A stretch of 64,000 nucleotides of DNA, from NCBI GenBank assembly GCA_964017045.1, contig OZ024802.1, positions 9,560,435 through 9,624,434 of the forward strand, given 5' to 3'. Of this stretch, positions 35,121 through 45,662 are shown one piece after another; position 1 is the first letter of the stretch; every line of letters starts with the position of its first letter. The position numbers and the translations under genes are program-made. The notes beneath the pieces are model-generated. The model was not told the origin of the DNA. It saw nothing but the letters and a program-made list of their open reading frames with translations, and ran no database searches. The DNA comes from Omphiscola glabra. Lineage: Eukaryota; Mollusca; Gastropoda; Lymnaeidae.

Positions 35121-36840
35121 GTAGTGTGAGAGTATGCCGACAGGAGTTGTCCTCAATGCACCGGCCCGCAGTCAGAAAAGCCCGCAGACAGAAAGCTCAC
35201 ACGATAGCTTCATTCCGCTCGGGTCTTCCTCAAGTTAGAGGGAAGTCCTCGCAGTAACAACGTGCATTGTGTTTACCGGCCAACTTCGGGCTTGATAGGA
35301 CCCACACTTTACCACGTCTCTCAGCCGTCTGCTGTATAATAGGCCTAATGGGCCGAGTGCTCGACGGTGACGGGGGAGGAGGGGGTGGAAGGGGGGGGGA
35401 TGCTGCGCCGTAAGAAGGGGAACTATTCCCTCGGCGTTATCCCACCCTCCCTTTCCTCTTCTCTCTAACCGTCTGCTTGCTCCGATGTTAAACCGCGAGC
35501 GATTCGAGTAAGACGAGATGTTGTGTCAATCTTACCCCCCCCCCCCCCGCCCGAACAAACCAACCACCCCCCTCGACCCCCTTCCGCTTCCCTTTAGTTT
35601 GCGACCCTCGGTTGAAGAAGATATGGATGTACAGGTTTAGTCGTCACCCCCTCTCCCGCACCTTTATTTCCCGACCCTTTTCCAGCCCCCCTCCCCCTTC
35701 TCCGCCACTCTATCCTGCCATTCTCCAACCTTCTGTAAAGATTTTTTTTTCAAGTGACTTTTCATGAAAGTTACACTTGTCTCCCCTATCACAATTTTCC
35801 CACTCCCCTAATTCAGACAATCTGACACCCCCTCCAACCCCCCCCCTTTCTTTCCCCCCCCCCCCCCCCCCCGTCTGACGACAAGATGAGAGATGGGACT
35901 TATAATCCGCGTAGCAATCTGTGAAACTCAATACGCTTTTTATTTTCTCCGCCTTCCCGTAGTTGTCACCCCTGGCCCCCATCCCTCACCTTCCTCTTGG
36001 AGCTCCCCTTCTCCCGTCTAACAACTCTGGGATTCCCACAGTCAAGTCTTTACTATACGGCTGATTGTCTTTCCCAGCACCTCCCTCCCCCAAGTACTCC
36101 CCCCCCCCTAGTTCTCTCTCCCCCCCCTTCTCTCCACCTAGAGACAAGCGTTTGAGCGAGCATTAACTCCTCATTACAGAATCATTATACACACAGCCCG
36201 TCCCGTTCTAGCCGCCGGTCGACTTCTGCTTGAGCCATCTTTTATTGCGTAGTTAGTCCTCAAATAATAGAGAGCCTTTTTAAAAAAAAAAAAAAAATAG
36301 AAAAAGGTGTTCGTGTCTTGAATTGTCTGCACTTGGTGAACAGTGAATCTTAGGTTGTGGGTTCCCCCCCCCCCCCCCCCCCCCCATGTATAAAATATTT
36401 AGAGAGGAAAAAAAAAACTTCCATTTAAAAAAAATAAAATAAAAAAATTCGAAAATCGTCCTGTGGAGAATTTAGTGTGTGCTGGATGCGTCGTGCTTTG
36501 TGTAACATGTAACCGTTGCCTCGAGGCGCAAGGTAACAAGAATATATCGCCGCGTTCAGTGGTAAAAATGGATATGGAAAATTATTTTGTAACCGTCTCA
36601 TAAGTCATAAGGGAGAAGTTTTTGTTTTCTTTTAAAAAAAAAAAAAAAAAAAAGAAAGAACAAAATACACAACGGAAAAGTTGTTTCGTTCGCGGAAGCC
36701 GCCGAGCTGATGACTGGTGCGCCGAAGAGTTTAAAATTCCGTGGGGATTCCTGTGTTCCAGACAAGATACGCCACAGAGCTGTCAGGGACGGATATTATG
36801 TCATGCCAACGGTACCTCGTGTGGCCCCTCACAGTGCGAC
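35121..36840. other. Poly-C/poly-G-rich region upstream of the secreted-protein exon
   Basis: Runs of nine or more C occur repeatedly (about 35535, 35858, 36103, 36366), along with several G runs (about 35388). No tandem array is present. This is the probable promoter and 5' untranslated side of the exon at 36841, with a poly-A tract at 36635-36653. An in-frame stretch before the ATG is Cys-rich (LCSRQDTPQSCQGRILC) but lacks a better start codon and is probably 5' leader. Confidence 0.4.
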
Positions 36841-36937
36841 ATGAGTCTGACCACCGGATGTCGTCTGCTTCTGTTTCTATTGTTGATGGTCGCTGCGATT
36901 GTCGGTGAGGCCAGCAAGCGGCCGGGCAACACTAAAG
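36841..36937 (+). CDS. First coding exon of a secreted or membrane protein (signal peptide)
   Basis: ATG at 36841, with G at -3, opens MSLTTGCRLLLFLLLMVAAI followed by VGEASKRPGNTK. This is a textbook signal peptide: a basic Arg, an L-rich core, then a likely cleavage after GEA. The exon ends in phase 1 at a perfect gtaagg donor (36938). The mature part starts SKRPGNTK and is too short to name a family. The next exon was not recognised in the 27 kb to the right, so the first intron is probably long and filled with minisatellites. The surrounding DNA is GC-richer than the introns. Confidence 0.5.
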
Positions 36938-37084
36938 GTAAGGGTCAATTTCCGCTTCTAATTATCTTGTTCTTTTTAATTGGGGGAAAGGGGGGGGGGG
37001 GGAACAAAAAGTGTTCTGTAATGTGGACTAAGGTTTTCTCCATCTTGTGTGTGGACTGTGACGTCGAAACCAGTGTGTTAACTG

Positions 37085-37270
37085 TCAACACATGTGTTAC
37101 AGCATCGTTTTAGTTACAACACGTGTGTTACAGCATCGTTTTAGTTACAACACGTGTGTTACAGCATCGTTTTAGTTACAACACGTGTGTTACAGCATCG
37201 TTTTAGTTACAACACGTGTGTTACAGCATCGTTTTAGTTACAACACGTGTGTTACAGTATCGTTTTAGTT
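37085..37270. repeat. Minisatellite, 31-bp unit x6
   Basis: Core ACAACACGTGTGTTACAGCA. Each unit holds the palindrome AACACGTGTT-like sequence with a CACGTG centre. It lies in the presumed first intron of the secreted-protein gene. Confidence 0.95.
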
Positions 37271-37701
37271 AGATAATTTTAGCAGCCTTAAAATACATAA
37301 CATGTTGTGTTGTTAATGTTATCTCTTGTCACTTGTGCTTCCATTAACAACTAGTGGAATAATGATATCACTTAACAATAAAACAAGAGGGCCCACTGAC
37401 ACTACTAACCTTGGATCATTTAATTAACTTTTATAAAGAAACTAAAATCTCAATTATTGAATCAAACGCTACTGTTTTAAATTGCACCAATTATATTTAC
37501 ATATTTATTTTAATCGCATGACTCAGAGCTTTTCTACTTCTAACAAGGTGTTTTATATTTCTTTTCTCTAATGGAATCAATATAACTAACGAATTATCTA
37601 TAAACATGTTTTTAAAACAATTGCGTATCTATAACAGTACACCCCCGACCTAATAAAACAACCAGGACAGCTTTTTTCATAACTGTCAAACTCGGATATG
37701 T

Positions 37702-38001
37702 TCTGACCATGCTGATATTTGTGGACCGATGTTTCCTATTTGATGGGATCAGCACCAAACACGATATAGCTGACATTTGTGGAGCGATGTTTCCTATTGA
37801 TGGGATCAGCACCAAACACGATATAGCTGACATTTGTGGAGCGATGTTTCCTATTTGATGGGATCAGCACCAAACACGATATAGCTGACATTTGTGGAGC
37901 GATGTTTCCTATTGATGGGATCAGCATCAAACACGATATAGATGACATTTGTGGAGCGATGTTTCCTTTTGATGGGATCAGCATCAAACACGGTATAGAT
38001 G
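37702..38001. repeat. Minisatellite, 57-58-bp unit x5
   Basis: Core GACATTTGTGGAGCGATGTT, then TCCTATTGATGGGATCAGCA, then CCAAACACGATATA. The period alternates 57/58 by one T, shifting the frame between units. Confidence 0.95.
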
Positions 38002-38109
38002 ACAATAAAACAAAACAGAGGACTTTATATTTCCCCTACCTTTGTTTAAATCGTTTTTTTTTAAGTACATAGGCTAATTTGGAGAGATAGTACCTAATGT
38101 TATTTGCGT

Positions 38110-38280
38110 GTTTTGTCCCTGGTTTCTATAGTGTCAAAACCCTGGTTCCGATAGGGTCAAAACCCAGGTTAGCGATAAGTTTATGGTTCAAGTTAGGTTT
38201 AGGGGTAGAATTAGGGTTCAAGGTTAGGTTTAAGGGTAGAATTAGGGTTCAGGTTAGGTTTAGGGATACATTTAGGACAT
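38110..38280. repeat. Telomere-like GGTTAGG/TTAGGGTT degenerate repeat
   Basis: Three copies of a roughly 31-bp unit built on GGTTAGGTTTAGGGGTAGAA and TTAGGGTTCA. The preceding GTGTCAAAACCCTGGTT sequence is also duplicated. It resembles interstitial telomeric sequence but is not a true TTAGGG array. Confidence 0.75.
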
Positions 38281-38384
38281 AAGTTCGCGGGTCGCGGCAA
38301 CCAAGATGGCGGCCACGGTACGATCTCTCAAAATTTACCGGTACATATATTTTTCTAAAAATGTATTCCAAAGGTCAGTAGTTT

Positions 38385-38930
38385 TGTTAGGTCAGTGGAT
38401 GTCATACGATTAGTGGATGGGATAGAGCCTGTAGAAATCAGTGGATGTGGTAGAGTCAGTGGATGGGATAGAGCCTGTAGAAATCAGTGGATGTGGTAGC
38501 TTCAGTGGATGGGATAGAGCCTGTAGAAATCAGTGGATGTGGTAGAATCAGTGGATGTGGTAGAGTCAGTGGATGTGGTAGAGTCAGTGGACGTGGTAGT
38601 CAGTGGATGGGATAGAGCCTGTAGAAATCAGTGGATGTTGTAGAGTCAGTGGATGGGATAGAGCCTGTAGAAATCAGTGGATGTGGTAGAGTCAGTGGAT
38701 GGGATAGAGCCTGTAGAAATCAGTGGATGTGGTAGCTTCAGTGGATGGGATATAGCCTGTAGAAATCAGTGGATGTGGTAGTCAGTGGATGTGGTAAAGT
38801 CAGTGGACGTGGTAGAGTCAGTGGACATGGTAAAATCAGTGAATGTGGTAGAGTCAGTGGATGGGATAGATTCAGGGGGGTGCGATAGTCCATCGATGTG
38901 ATAGTCAGTGGACATGGTCAAAAGTTGTGT
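38385..38930. repeat. Composite GTCAGTGGATG minisatellite
   Basis: Two units alternate: a short ATCAGTGGATGTGGTAGA (about 18-20 bp) and a longer one with GGATGGGATAGAGCCTGTAG. Together they give a period of about 46 bp with local deletions. Confidence 0.92.
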
Positions 38931-39054
38931 ATGTGTCTGATAAGAGTAGTTTTTGGAAAGGGTCATTGTTTGAGGAATAAATGAGTCCATCGGACCATTT
39001 CATTCTTAATAATATGATTTAAACTATTGATGTAAATGTAGGTTGAAAGCTTTT

Positions 39055-39477
39055 GGCGCCCAGTAGTGAAAGAGAGCTATTTGAGATGACTTGTCTCCTT
39101 TGGCGCCCAGTAGTGAAAGAGAGCTATTTGAGATGACTTGTCTCCTTTGGCGCCCAGTAGTGAAAGAGAGCTATTTGAGATGACTTGTCTCCTTTGGCGC
39201 CCAGTAGTGAAAGAGAGCTATTTGAGATGACTTGTCTCCTTTGGCGCCCAGTAGTGAAAGAGAGCTATTTGAGATGACTTGTCTCCTTTGGCGCCCAGTA
39301 GTGAAAGAGAGCTATTTGAGATGACTTGTCTCCTTTGGCGCCCAGTAGTGAAAGAGAGCTATTTGAGATGACTTGTCTCCTTTGGCGCCCAGTAGTGAAA
39401 GAGAGCTATTTGAGATGACTTGTCTCCTTTGGCGCCCAGTAGTGAAAGAGAGCTATTTGAGATGACTTGTCTCCTTC
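39055..39477. repeat. Nearly perfect minisatellite, 47-bp unit x9
   Basis: Core GGCGCCCAGTAGTGAAAGAG at exact 47-bp spacing, nine units. I saw no internal substitutions until the last bases. Probably a very recent expansion, or an assembly-sensitive region. Confidence 0.97.
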
Positions 39478-39531
39478 AATCTTTTTTTCTGAAAATGGAG
39501 AAATTGATACATGGTTTTAATTAGCGTGGTT

Positions 39532-39930
39532 TTATTTCTCTTTGACTGGATCAAATATCGTCAAGTGATTCTCTTTGACTGGATCAAATATCGTCAAGTG
39601 ATTCTCTTTGACTGGATCAAATATCGTCAAGTGATTCTCTTTGCCTCGATAAAAAATCGACATAAGATTTTCCTTGACTGAATCAAATATCGTCATCAGA
39701 TTCTCTTTGACTGGATCAAATATTTTCATCTGATTCTCTTAGTCTGGATCAAATCTCGTTATCTGATTCTCTTAGTCTGGATCAAATATAGTCATCCGAT
39801 TCTCTTTGACTGGATCCAATTTCATAATTTTATTCTTTTAGTCTGGATCAAATATCGTTATCTGAATCTCTTAGTCTGGATCAAATATCGTCATCTAATT
39901 CTCTCTTAGTCTGTATCAAATATTGTCATC
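39532..39930. repeat. Minisatellite, 33-bp unit x12, degenerating rightward
   Basis: Core TTGACTGGATCAAATATCGT. The left units are nearly identical; those to the right accumulate changes (TTAGTCTGG, ATTTTCATC). Confidence 0.93.
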
Positions 39931-40239
39931 CACGCTCGCCCCAATAATACTGAACGTATTTTCCTTGAATTTTGTTTCTTACATGCGTGTAGTTCCGGTC
40001 TTGTCATTTTTTGCAAAGGCGTAGCTTCATTTTACTCCAAGTAAACTCTATTCCCCAAGCGAAGATTGGCTCGGCTACATCACGAGTGAGGTCAGTTAGC
40101 TGGCTCACACATTCACAAAAATTTTAGCCAACAATGCTCTCGACCGAAAAACGTTTGTCCAACAATACTCGTGTCCAACGGGCCAGGGCTAAGAACGTTA
40201 CTTGCATTCACAAATACTTACTGCACTAGCATAACAAGC
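39931..40239. other. Non-repetitive spacer
   Basis: About 300 bp between two arrays. No frame, repeat or RNA gene recognised. Confidence 0.4.
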
Positions 40240-41882
40240 GAATGAACGCATAGTGACAACATCAAGCTGTTGAACACATAGTCACAACATCAAGCTGTTG
40301 AACACATGGTCACAACATCGAGCTGATCAAGCTTTTGAACACATGGTTACAACATCGAGTTGTTGAACTCATGGTCACAACATCAAGCTGTTGAACACAT
40401 GATCACAACATCAAGCTGATCAAGCTGTTGATTACATGGTTACAACATCGAGCTGATCAAGCTGTTGAACACATGGTAACAACATCAAGCTGTTGAACAC
40501 GTGGTCACAACATCAAGCTGATCAAGCTGTTGAACACGTGGTCACAACATCAAGCTGTTGATCACGTGGTCACAACATCAAGTTGTTGAACACATGGTCA
40601 CAACATCAAGCTATTGAACATGATCACAACATCAAGCTGTTGGACACATAGTCACAACATCAAGCTGATCAAGCTGTTGAACACATGGTTACAACATCGA
40701 GCTGATCAAGTTGTTGAACACATGGTCACAACATCAAGCTGTTGAACACATGGTTACAACATCAAGCTGTTGAACACATGGTCACAACATCAAGCTGTTG
40801 AACACATGGTTACAACATCAAGTTGTTGAACACATGGTCACAACATCAAGCTGTTGAACACATGGTTACAACATCGAGCTGTTGAACACATGGTCACAAC
40901 ATCAAGCTGTTGAACACATGGTCACAACATCAAGCTGTTGAACACATGGTCACAACATCAAGCTGATCAAGCTGTGGAACACATAGTCACAACATCAAGC
41001 TGTTGAACACATGGTCACAACATCAAGCTGATCAAGCTGTGGAACACATAGTCACAACATCAAGCTGTTGAACACGTGGTAACAACATCAAGCTATCAGA
41101 CACATAGTCACAACATCAAGCTGTTGAACACATGGTCACAACATCAAGCTGTTGAACACATGGTCACAACATCAAGCTGTTGAACACATGGTCACAACAT
41201 CAAGCTGATCAAGCTGTTGAACACATGGTTACAAACCAAGCTGTTGAACACATGGTCACAACATCAAGCTAATCAAGCTGTTGAACACGTGGTCACAACA
41301 TCAAGCTGTCAGACACATAGTCACAACATCAAGGTATTGGACACATGGTCACAACATCAAGCTATTGGACACATGGTCACAACATCAAGCTATTGGACAC
41401 ATGGTCACAACATCAAGCTATTGGACACATAGTCACAACATCAAGCGGTCAGACACATAGTCACAACATCAAGCTATTGGACACATGGTCACAACATCAA
41501 GCTGTTGAACACATAGTCACAACATCAAGCTATTGAACACATGGTCACAACATCAAGATGTTGAACACATAGTCACAACATCAAGATGTTGAACACATGG
41601 TCACAACATCAAGCTATTGAACATATGGTCACAACATCAAGATGTTGAACACATAGTCACAACATCAAGATGTTGAACACATGGTCACAACATCAAGCTA
41701 TTGGACACATAGTCACAACATCAAGCTGTTGGACACATAGTCACAACATCAAGATGTTGAACACATGGTCACAACATCAAGATGTTGAACACATGGTCAC
41801 AACATCAAGCTGTTGGACACATAGTCATAACATCAAGCTGTTGGACACATAGTCACAACATCAAGATGTTGAAACACATGGT
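40240..41882. repeat. Minisatellite, 28-bp unit x~58, with a recurring insert
   Basis: Core CATCAAGCTGTTGAACACAT followed by GGTCACAA or AGTCACAA. Some units contain an extra GATCAAGCTG, giving alternating 28- and 38-bp steps in the left half. Right-half units carry TTGGACA and AAGATG variants. Longest array by length in the window (about 1.64 kb). Confidence 0.97.
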
Positions 41883-42019
41883 ACTTTTAAAAGATATCAA
41901 AAATATATTTTACATTTGACGAACTTGTCTTTACATCGATGTGTACACTTCTTTGTTATATATACCTATTTAAAAAAAGAATCCTCAAATATTTTGGAAA
42001 ACAGTCTAAATCTCTTTTT

Positions 42020-42180
42020 ATTTATCTATCTTCAACAACTGATCATGCCCGGCTTTCAGGGCTTGCTAAGTCGGGCGCCACTCAAGGGCGCCCACATTTT
42101 ATCTTATATTTAAACACAATTTTAATGGGGTTTTTTTTTTCATTTTGAAAAGGGCGTTTTAAAAGATCTCGACCCGTGCG
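42020..42180. other. MITE-like fragment with GGGCGCC motifs
   Basis: GCCCGGCTTTCAGGGCTTGC and GGGCGCCACTCAAGGGCGCC resemble the TGCAGTGGCGTAG family interior, but no terminal repeats were found. Confidence 0.3.
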
Positions 42181-42713
42181 TTTACGAGACGATGGCCGCC
42201 ACCACGATGGCCGCCACCGAATCAGATTTACTGACACCTATAGATAAGTCTATAATACTGCAGGGGAAAATGAATGAGTCTGCGCTGATTAATAGCGTAA
42301 CAATTAATTTTAAATCTGTACAGAATTCAATGCCGGGTTCTGTAGACATTTTATTGACTCGGTAATTTGCAGTAAATATGTCCGAGGGACGTACATAGAC
42401 GCTGTCTCAGAGACTACCAGCTTATTTATTATGGATGTTGTGCCCTGCCCTGCCCCGAACAGATTCTGGGGAATGGTTGACTTTATAATGAATCTTTTCT
42501 GCAGTTGACAGACTGAGATTTGCTCATCATTTCATGCACACCTTCGTTAATCTTATGGTGTTACTGCACCGGTGTTTTATTTTTAGATTTTGTAGGAGTC
42601 GTGGCATCTTCGTCTAAACACGAAATACCCGGTGAATACGCAGAATGGCCAAGAAAGACGAACACCAGTCGATAATAATACTGACTTGTAGAAATCTGTC
42701 TTGTACATGTACT

Positions 42714-42915
42714 ATGTGCAATGGAGTGTATCATGCCACTCCGACACTGCAAGACAGTGCAAGGGAGTGTATCATGCCACTCCCACACCGAGCAAAGGGG
42801 TGTATCATGCCACTCCCAAACTATGCAAGGGAGTATGTCATGCAACTCCAACATCGTGCAAAGGAGTATATGATGCCACTTCCACACTGTGCAAAGGAGT
42901 CTATCATGCAACTCC
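42714..42915. repeat. Minisatellite, ~33-bp unit x6
   Basis: Core GGAGTGTATCATGCCACTCC with CACACTGTGCAA. Several frames are open because 33 is a multiple of three. Confidence 0.93.
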
Positions 42916-43149
42916 CATTACTGCATCGATTTTACGGACTTGGACCTCTTCTGGACGGACTGTACAATACAATATTGGATGCTGAAATACTTTTTTGCAC
43001 GTATTTAGCATGCAACGCTATTTGAAGCCTTAAGGTCACATTATTTAAAAACAAACATTTCTGCAATAAAAAATAAGTGTATTCCCTGAACTCATTTAAA
43101 ATAGGTCCAATAAGGTCAAATCCTTCTCTCCCCAAAATGAACGCCATTG

Positions 43150-43240
43150 TTGTAGACCAGGGGTCACCTAAGACCATCAGAAAACACATATACTATACAT
43201 TTATGTAGTACTAACGAAAATTATTTTGTGGTTGGCCATT
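43150..43240 (-). mobile_element. SPIN-like hAT MITE fragment
   Basis: GGGGTCACCTAAGACCATCA, then GAAAACACATATACTATACA and TTTATG, then AAAATTATTTTGTGGTTGG. This matches the middle of the complete element at 61425-61621 (AGGGGTCGCCTTAGACCATC). Both ends are missing. Confidence 0.7.
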
Positions 43241-43442
43241 TTTATCCCCAACACTTATCTCCTAGTATAGTGTGGCGTTGACATTGGCATCACCGAGTAA
43301 AAGGGCTGGGTCATTCCTTACCCACCCCACGCTGGTTGGGAAAAGGTTGTTTAAATATCATTAGGTGACGCAATTTCTAGAAGTTATGTACAATAACGTT
43401 CTGATTTTGTCACTATAAATAGGCTGTTTGCTTTCTTATCAG

Positions 43443-43490
43443 ATCGACAGAGAGAGAGAGAGAGTGAGAGAGAGAGAGAGACGGATAAAG
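43443..43490. repeat. (GA)n microsatellite
   Basis: GAGAGAGAGAGAGTGAGAGA-type simple repeat of about 45 bp. The reverse-strand 114-aa frame with a serine/leucine cycle is caused by it. Confidence 0.9.
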
Positions 43491-43891
43491 AGAGCGTGTG
43501 AGATTGTTGTTATACCAGACATTATATAATTGTGTGTGTGTGTAAATTAATATATGTAATTTGAGGAGTGTACCTGTGTCACTTGCTGTAAGTTGAAAAA
43601 AGATTTTATCGATTCTGTACTCAAAATTTGTATTAGTATAGACATGTATTTGTATAATTAAATGAGATATTGTTAGTATCACTTGCTTTGGTATCGTTTT
43701 CTTTGCATACTTTTTTTTCTCATTCCTTTGTGACGTATTGTTAATTCTACGAGCCAAATATTAACACAGATTAGATCTTCAAAACTATAACAGTATGTAG
43801 CATGCATATTTAAGTCTCCTTTTACCAGACTGTCTTCTCGAAAACAATGGCATTTTCCAAACTGAATTTTTTTAAAATAACAGATTCTCCT

Positions 43892-44303
43892 GTTCCCATC
43901 AGAGGCGTAGCTGGAGGGAGCGAAGCGGAACAGATGTACCTGGGCGCAAGACTAGTTAGGGCAGTGGTGCTCAACCTTCCAATGGCCGCGACCCTTTAAT
44001 ACAGTTCATCGTGTTGTGGCGACCCCCCCCAGCCACAAAATTATTTTCGGTTGAACTTCATAACTATAGAGCATATGCGTTTTCATGTGGCTTTAGGCGA
44101 TTCCTGGGAAAGGGTGGTGCGTCCCCCAAAGGGGTCGCGACCCACAGGTTGAGAACCGCTGAGTTAGGGGCACAAAAATGTGCTTTGATATTCTTTTACT
44201 GATAAAAATAGTGGGTTTGAGGGTTCAATAAAGATAACGCGGCTCTTTATAATGAATCTTGTCCCGTGGCGCCAAACACTCTAGCCACGCCTTTATTTCC
44301 CAT
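43892..44303 (+). mobile_element. CAGAGGCGTAGC MITE carrying a nested SPIN-like insertion
   Basis: The host element begins CAGAGGCGTAGC (43900) and ends near 44295 in TAGCCACGCCTTTA. Probable target duplications are GTTCCCAT (43892-43899) and TTTCCCAT (44296-44303). Without the nested element it is about 188 bp and collinear with the copy at 55964-56148: GGCGC, GTGCTTTG, GGGTTTGAGGGTT, TGAATCTTGTCCC, GGCGCCAAACACTCTAGC in the same order. Confidence 0.75.
43954..44169 (+). mobile_element. SPIN-like hAT MITE, complete, nested
   Basis: The 200-bp element 43962-44161 starts CAGTGGTGCTCAACCTT and ends AGGTTGAGAACCGCTG. Subterminal GGCCGCGACCCTTTAATACA and GGGGTCGCGACCCACAGG are diagnostic of the SPIN-type hAT family. 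It is flanked by perfect 8-bp duplications AGTTAGGG (43954-43961, 44162-44169). The other MITE copy at 55964 shows the empty site CTAGTTAGGGGCG. No transposase; mobilised in trans. Confidence 0.88.
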
Positions 44304-44466
44304 GCAGCTAGGAGATTCTGTATTAGATCGCGCAGTGAACACTCAGCTACGCCTTTATTTCCCATGCAGCTAGGAGATTCTGTCTTAGATCGCGCAGTGA
44401 ACACTCTAGCCACGCCTTTGTTTCCCACGCAGCTAAGAGATTCTGTATTAGATCGCGCAGTGAACA
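44275..44466. repeat. 62-63-bp tandem repeat x3 spanning a MITE end
   Basis: Unit AACACTCTAGCCACGCC, then TTTATTTCCCATGCAGC, then TAGGAGATTCTGTATTAGAT, then CGCGCAGTG. Its first part is the right end of the adjacent MITE and the middle is the target duplication plus flank, so the tandem array arose after the insertion. Confidence 0.9.
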
Positions 44467-44528
44467 AGTGAGCTATCGGGATTGTATTTATGACCCCTAT
44501 ATATTTAGATATATTTTAGACATCTTGG

Positions 44529-44693
44529 ATGTTTGACTATAATGAGGATGGCACCGATGAAGACATTAGACCAGAATTGTACAGAAAGCCGTGGGAAGCA
44601 TTCTACGCTCTCTGTTTTAGTTATGGAAACCCAATGAACAAAATTCAACTACAACAACAAAACAAAACTAAAAATGTATTATTGAACGTTTGA
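44529..44693 (+). CDS. Candidate 54-codon open frame
   Basis: ATG to TGA reads MFDYNEDGTDEDIRPELYRK, then PWEAFYALCFSYGNPMNKIQ, then LQQQNKTKNVLLNV. The first 38 residues have balanced, protein-like composition. Not recognised. An internal tctctgttttag could be an acceptor instead, making this chance. Confidence 0.2.
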   Translation: MFDYNEDGTDEDIRPELYRKPWEAFYALCFSYGNPMNKIQLQQQNKTKNVLLNV

Positions 44694-45005
44694 CTTTGGT
44701 CAATTTTTTTTCTGTGAATGTGAGACATGGAGATAAAACAAATTCACTAATTAGAAATAACAGGTTTTTATCAATAGAAATAGATGTTTGCGCAAGGTTC
44801 TGAAACAAAAATGGTTTTGAAATATCCCAAAATAATGAGATCATATGGGGAAAAATCAGAAATTATTCCGTGGAGCAGAAAATACAGAGTAGGAAATGGA
44901 GACTATTGGTCACGCACAGAGAAGCTGAAGAAATGAAATAAGTCTAGTCAGCCTATGTGTTAAGATACATACGTTTTTTAGACTTACAGATATCAGTGTC
45001 TACAG

Positions 45006-45215
45006 CAGTGGTTCTCAACCTTCCGCGAAATTTAATAAAGTTCTTTATGCTGTAATACTTTATGAAAAACGTGTGGGGGCCAAAAGAAAATAGGATAGGG
45101 TGGAAAGCTCATTAAGAAAATAATAAGAATAAAGAATATTTCGTTACTTCGCGGGACGCAAAGTGGGTGCTGGAGGGCCGCATGCGGCCTGCAGGCCGTA
45201 TGTTGAACAGGCCTG
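45006..45215 (-). mobile_element. Composite hAT-like remnant (SPIN-like end joined to CAGGCCTG element)
   Basis: 45006 begins CAGTGGTTCTCAACCTTCC like the SPIN-like elements. From about 45061 to 45215 the sequence is the complement of 55698-55893, ending GGCCGTATGTTGAACAGGCC. The two halves belong to different families, so this is a nested or recombined remnant; no matching target duplication was found. Confidence 0.6.
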
Positions 45216-45429
45216 CCCTAGAACATAGCCACCAATGGTATAATATGATGTCTCTAAGACTAAGAGCAAACGATGTGTTGCCTTTGCTCACCTTAGCGCA
45301 TCATACGTTTGACAGGCCGGTGGTTGACTAAAGCCTTTTCAGACCTAGTCATAAGTTCTTCACTACGATGGCACCGACGTCCACTTGACAGGCCACGTTT
45401 AAATAGTGACACGCCGTGAACGAAACAAG

Positions 45430-45662
45430 CCGGAAACGAACCAGTGTCGATCTCATGTGAACGAACCAATGTCGATCTCCTGTGAACGAACCAAAGCCGA
45501 TCTCCTGTGGACGAACCAATGCCGATCTACTGTGGACGAACCAAAGCCGATCTCCTGTGAACGAACCAAAGCCGATCTCCTGAGGACGAACCAAAGCCGA
45601 TCTCCTGTGGACAAACCAAAGCCGATCTCCTGTGGACGAACCAAAGCCGATCTACTGTGAAC
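45430..45662. repeat. Minisatellite, 25-bp unit x9
   Basis: Core GAACGAACCAAAGCCGATCT with GGAC and ATGTCG variants. Confidence 0.95.

Noticed and set aside
36622..36840. N-terminal extension of the signal-peptide frame (Cys-rich FLCSRQDTPQSCQGRILC)
   Set aside because: It begins in a poly-A tract, lacks a good start codon and would bury the signal peptide; more likely 5' leader.
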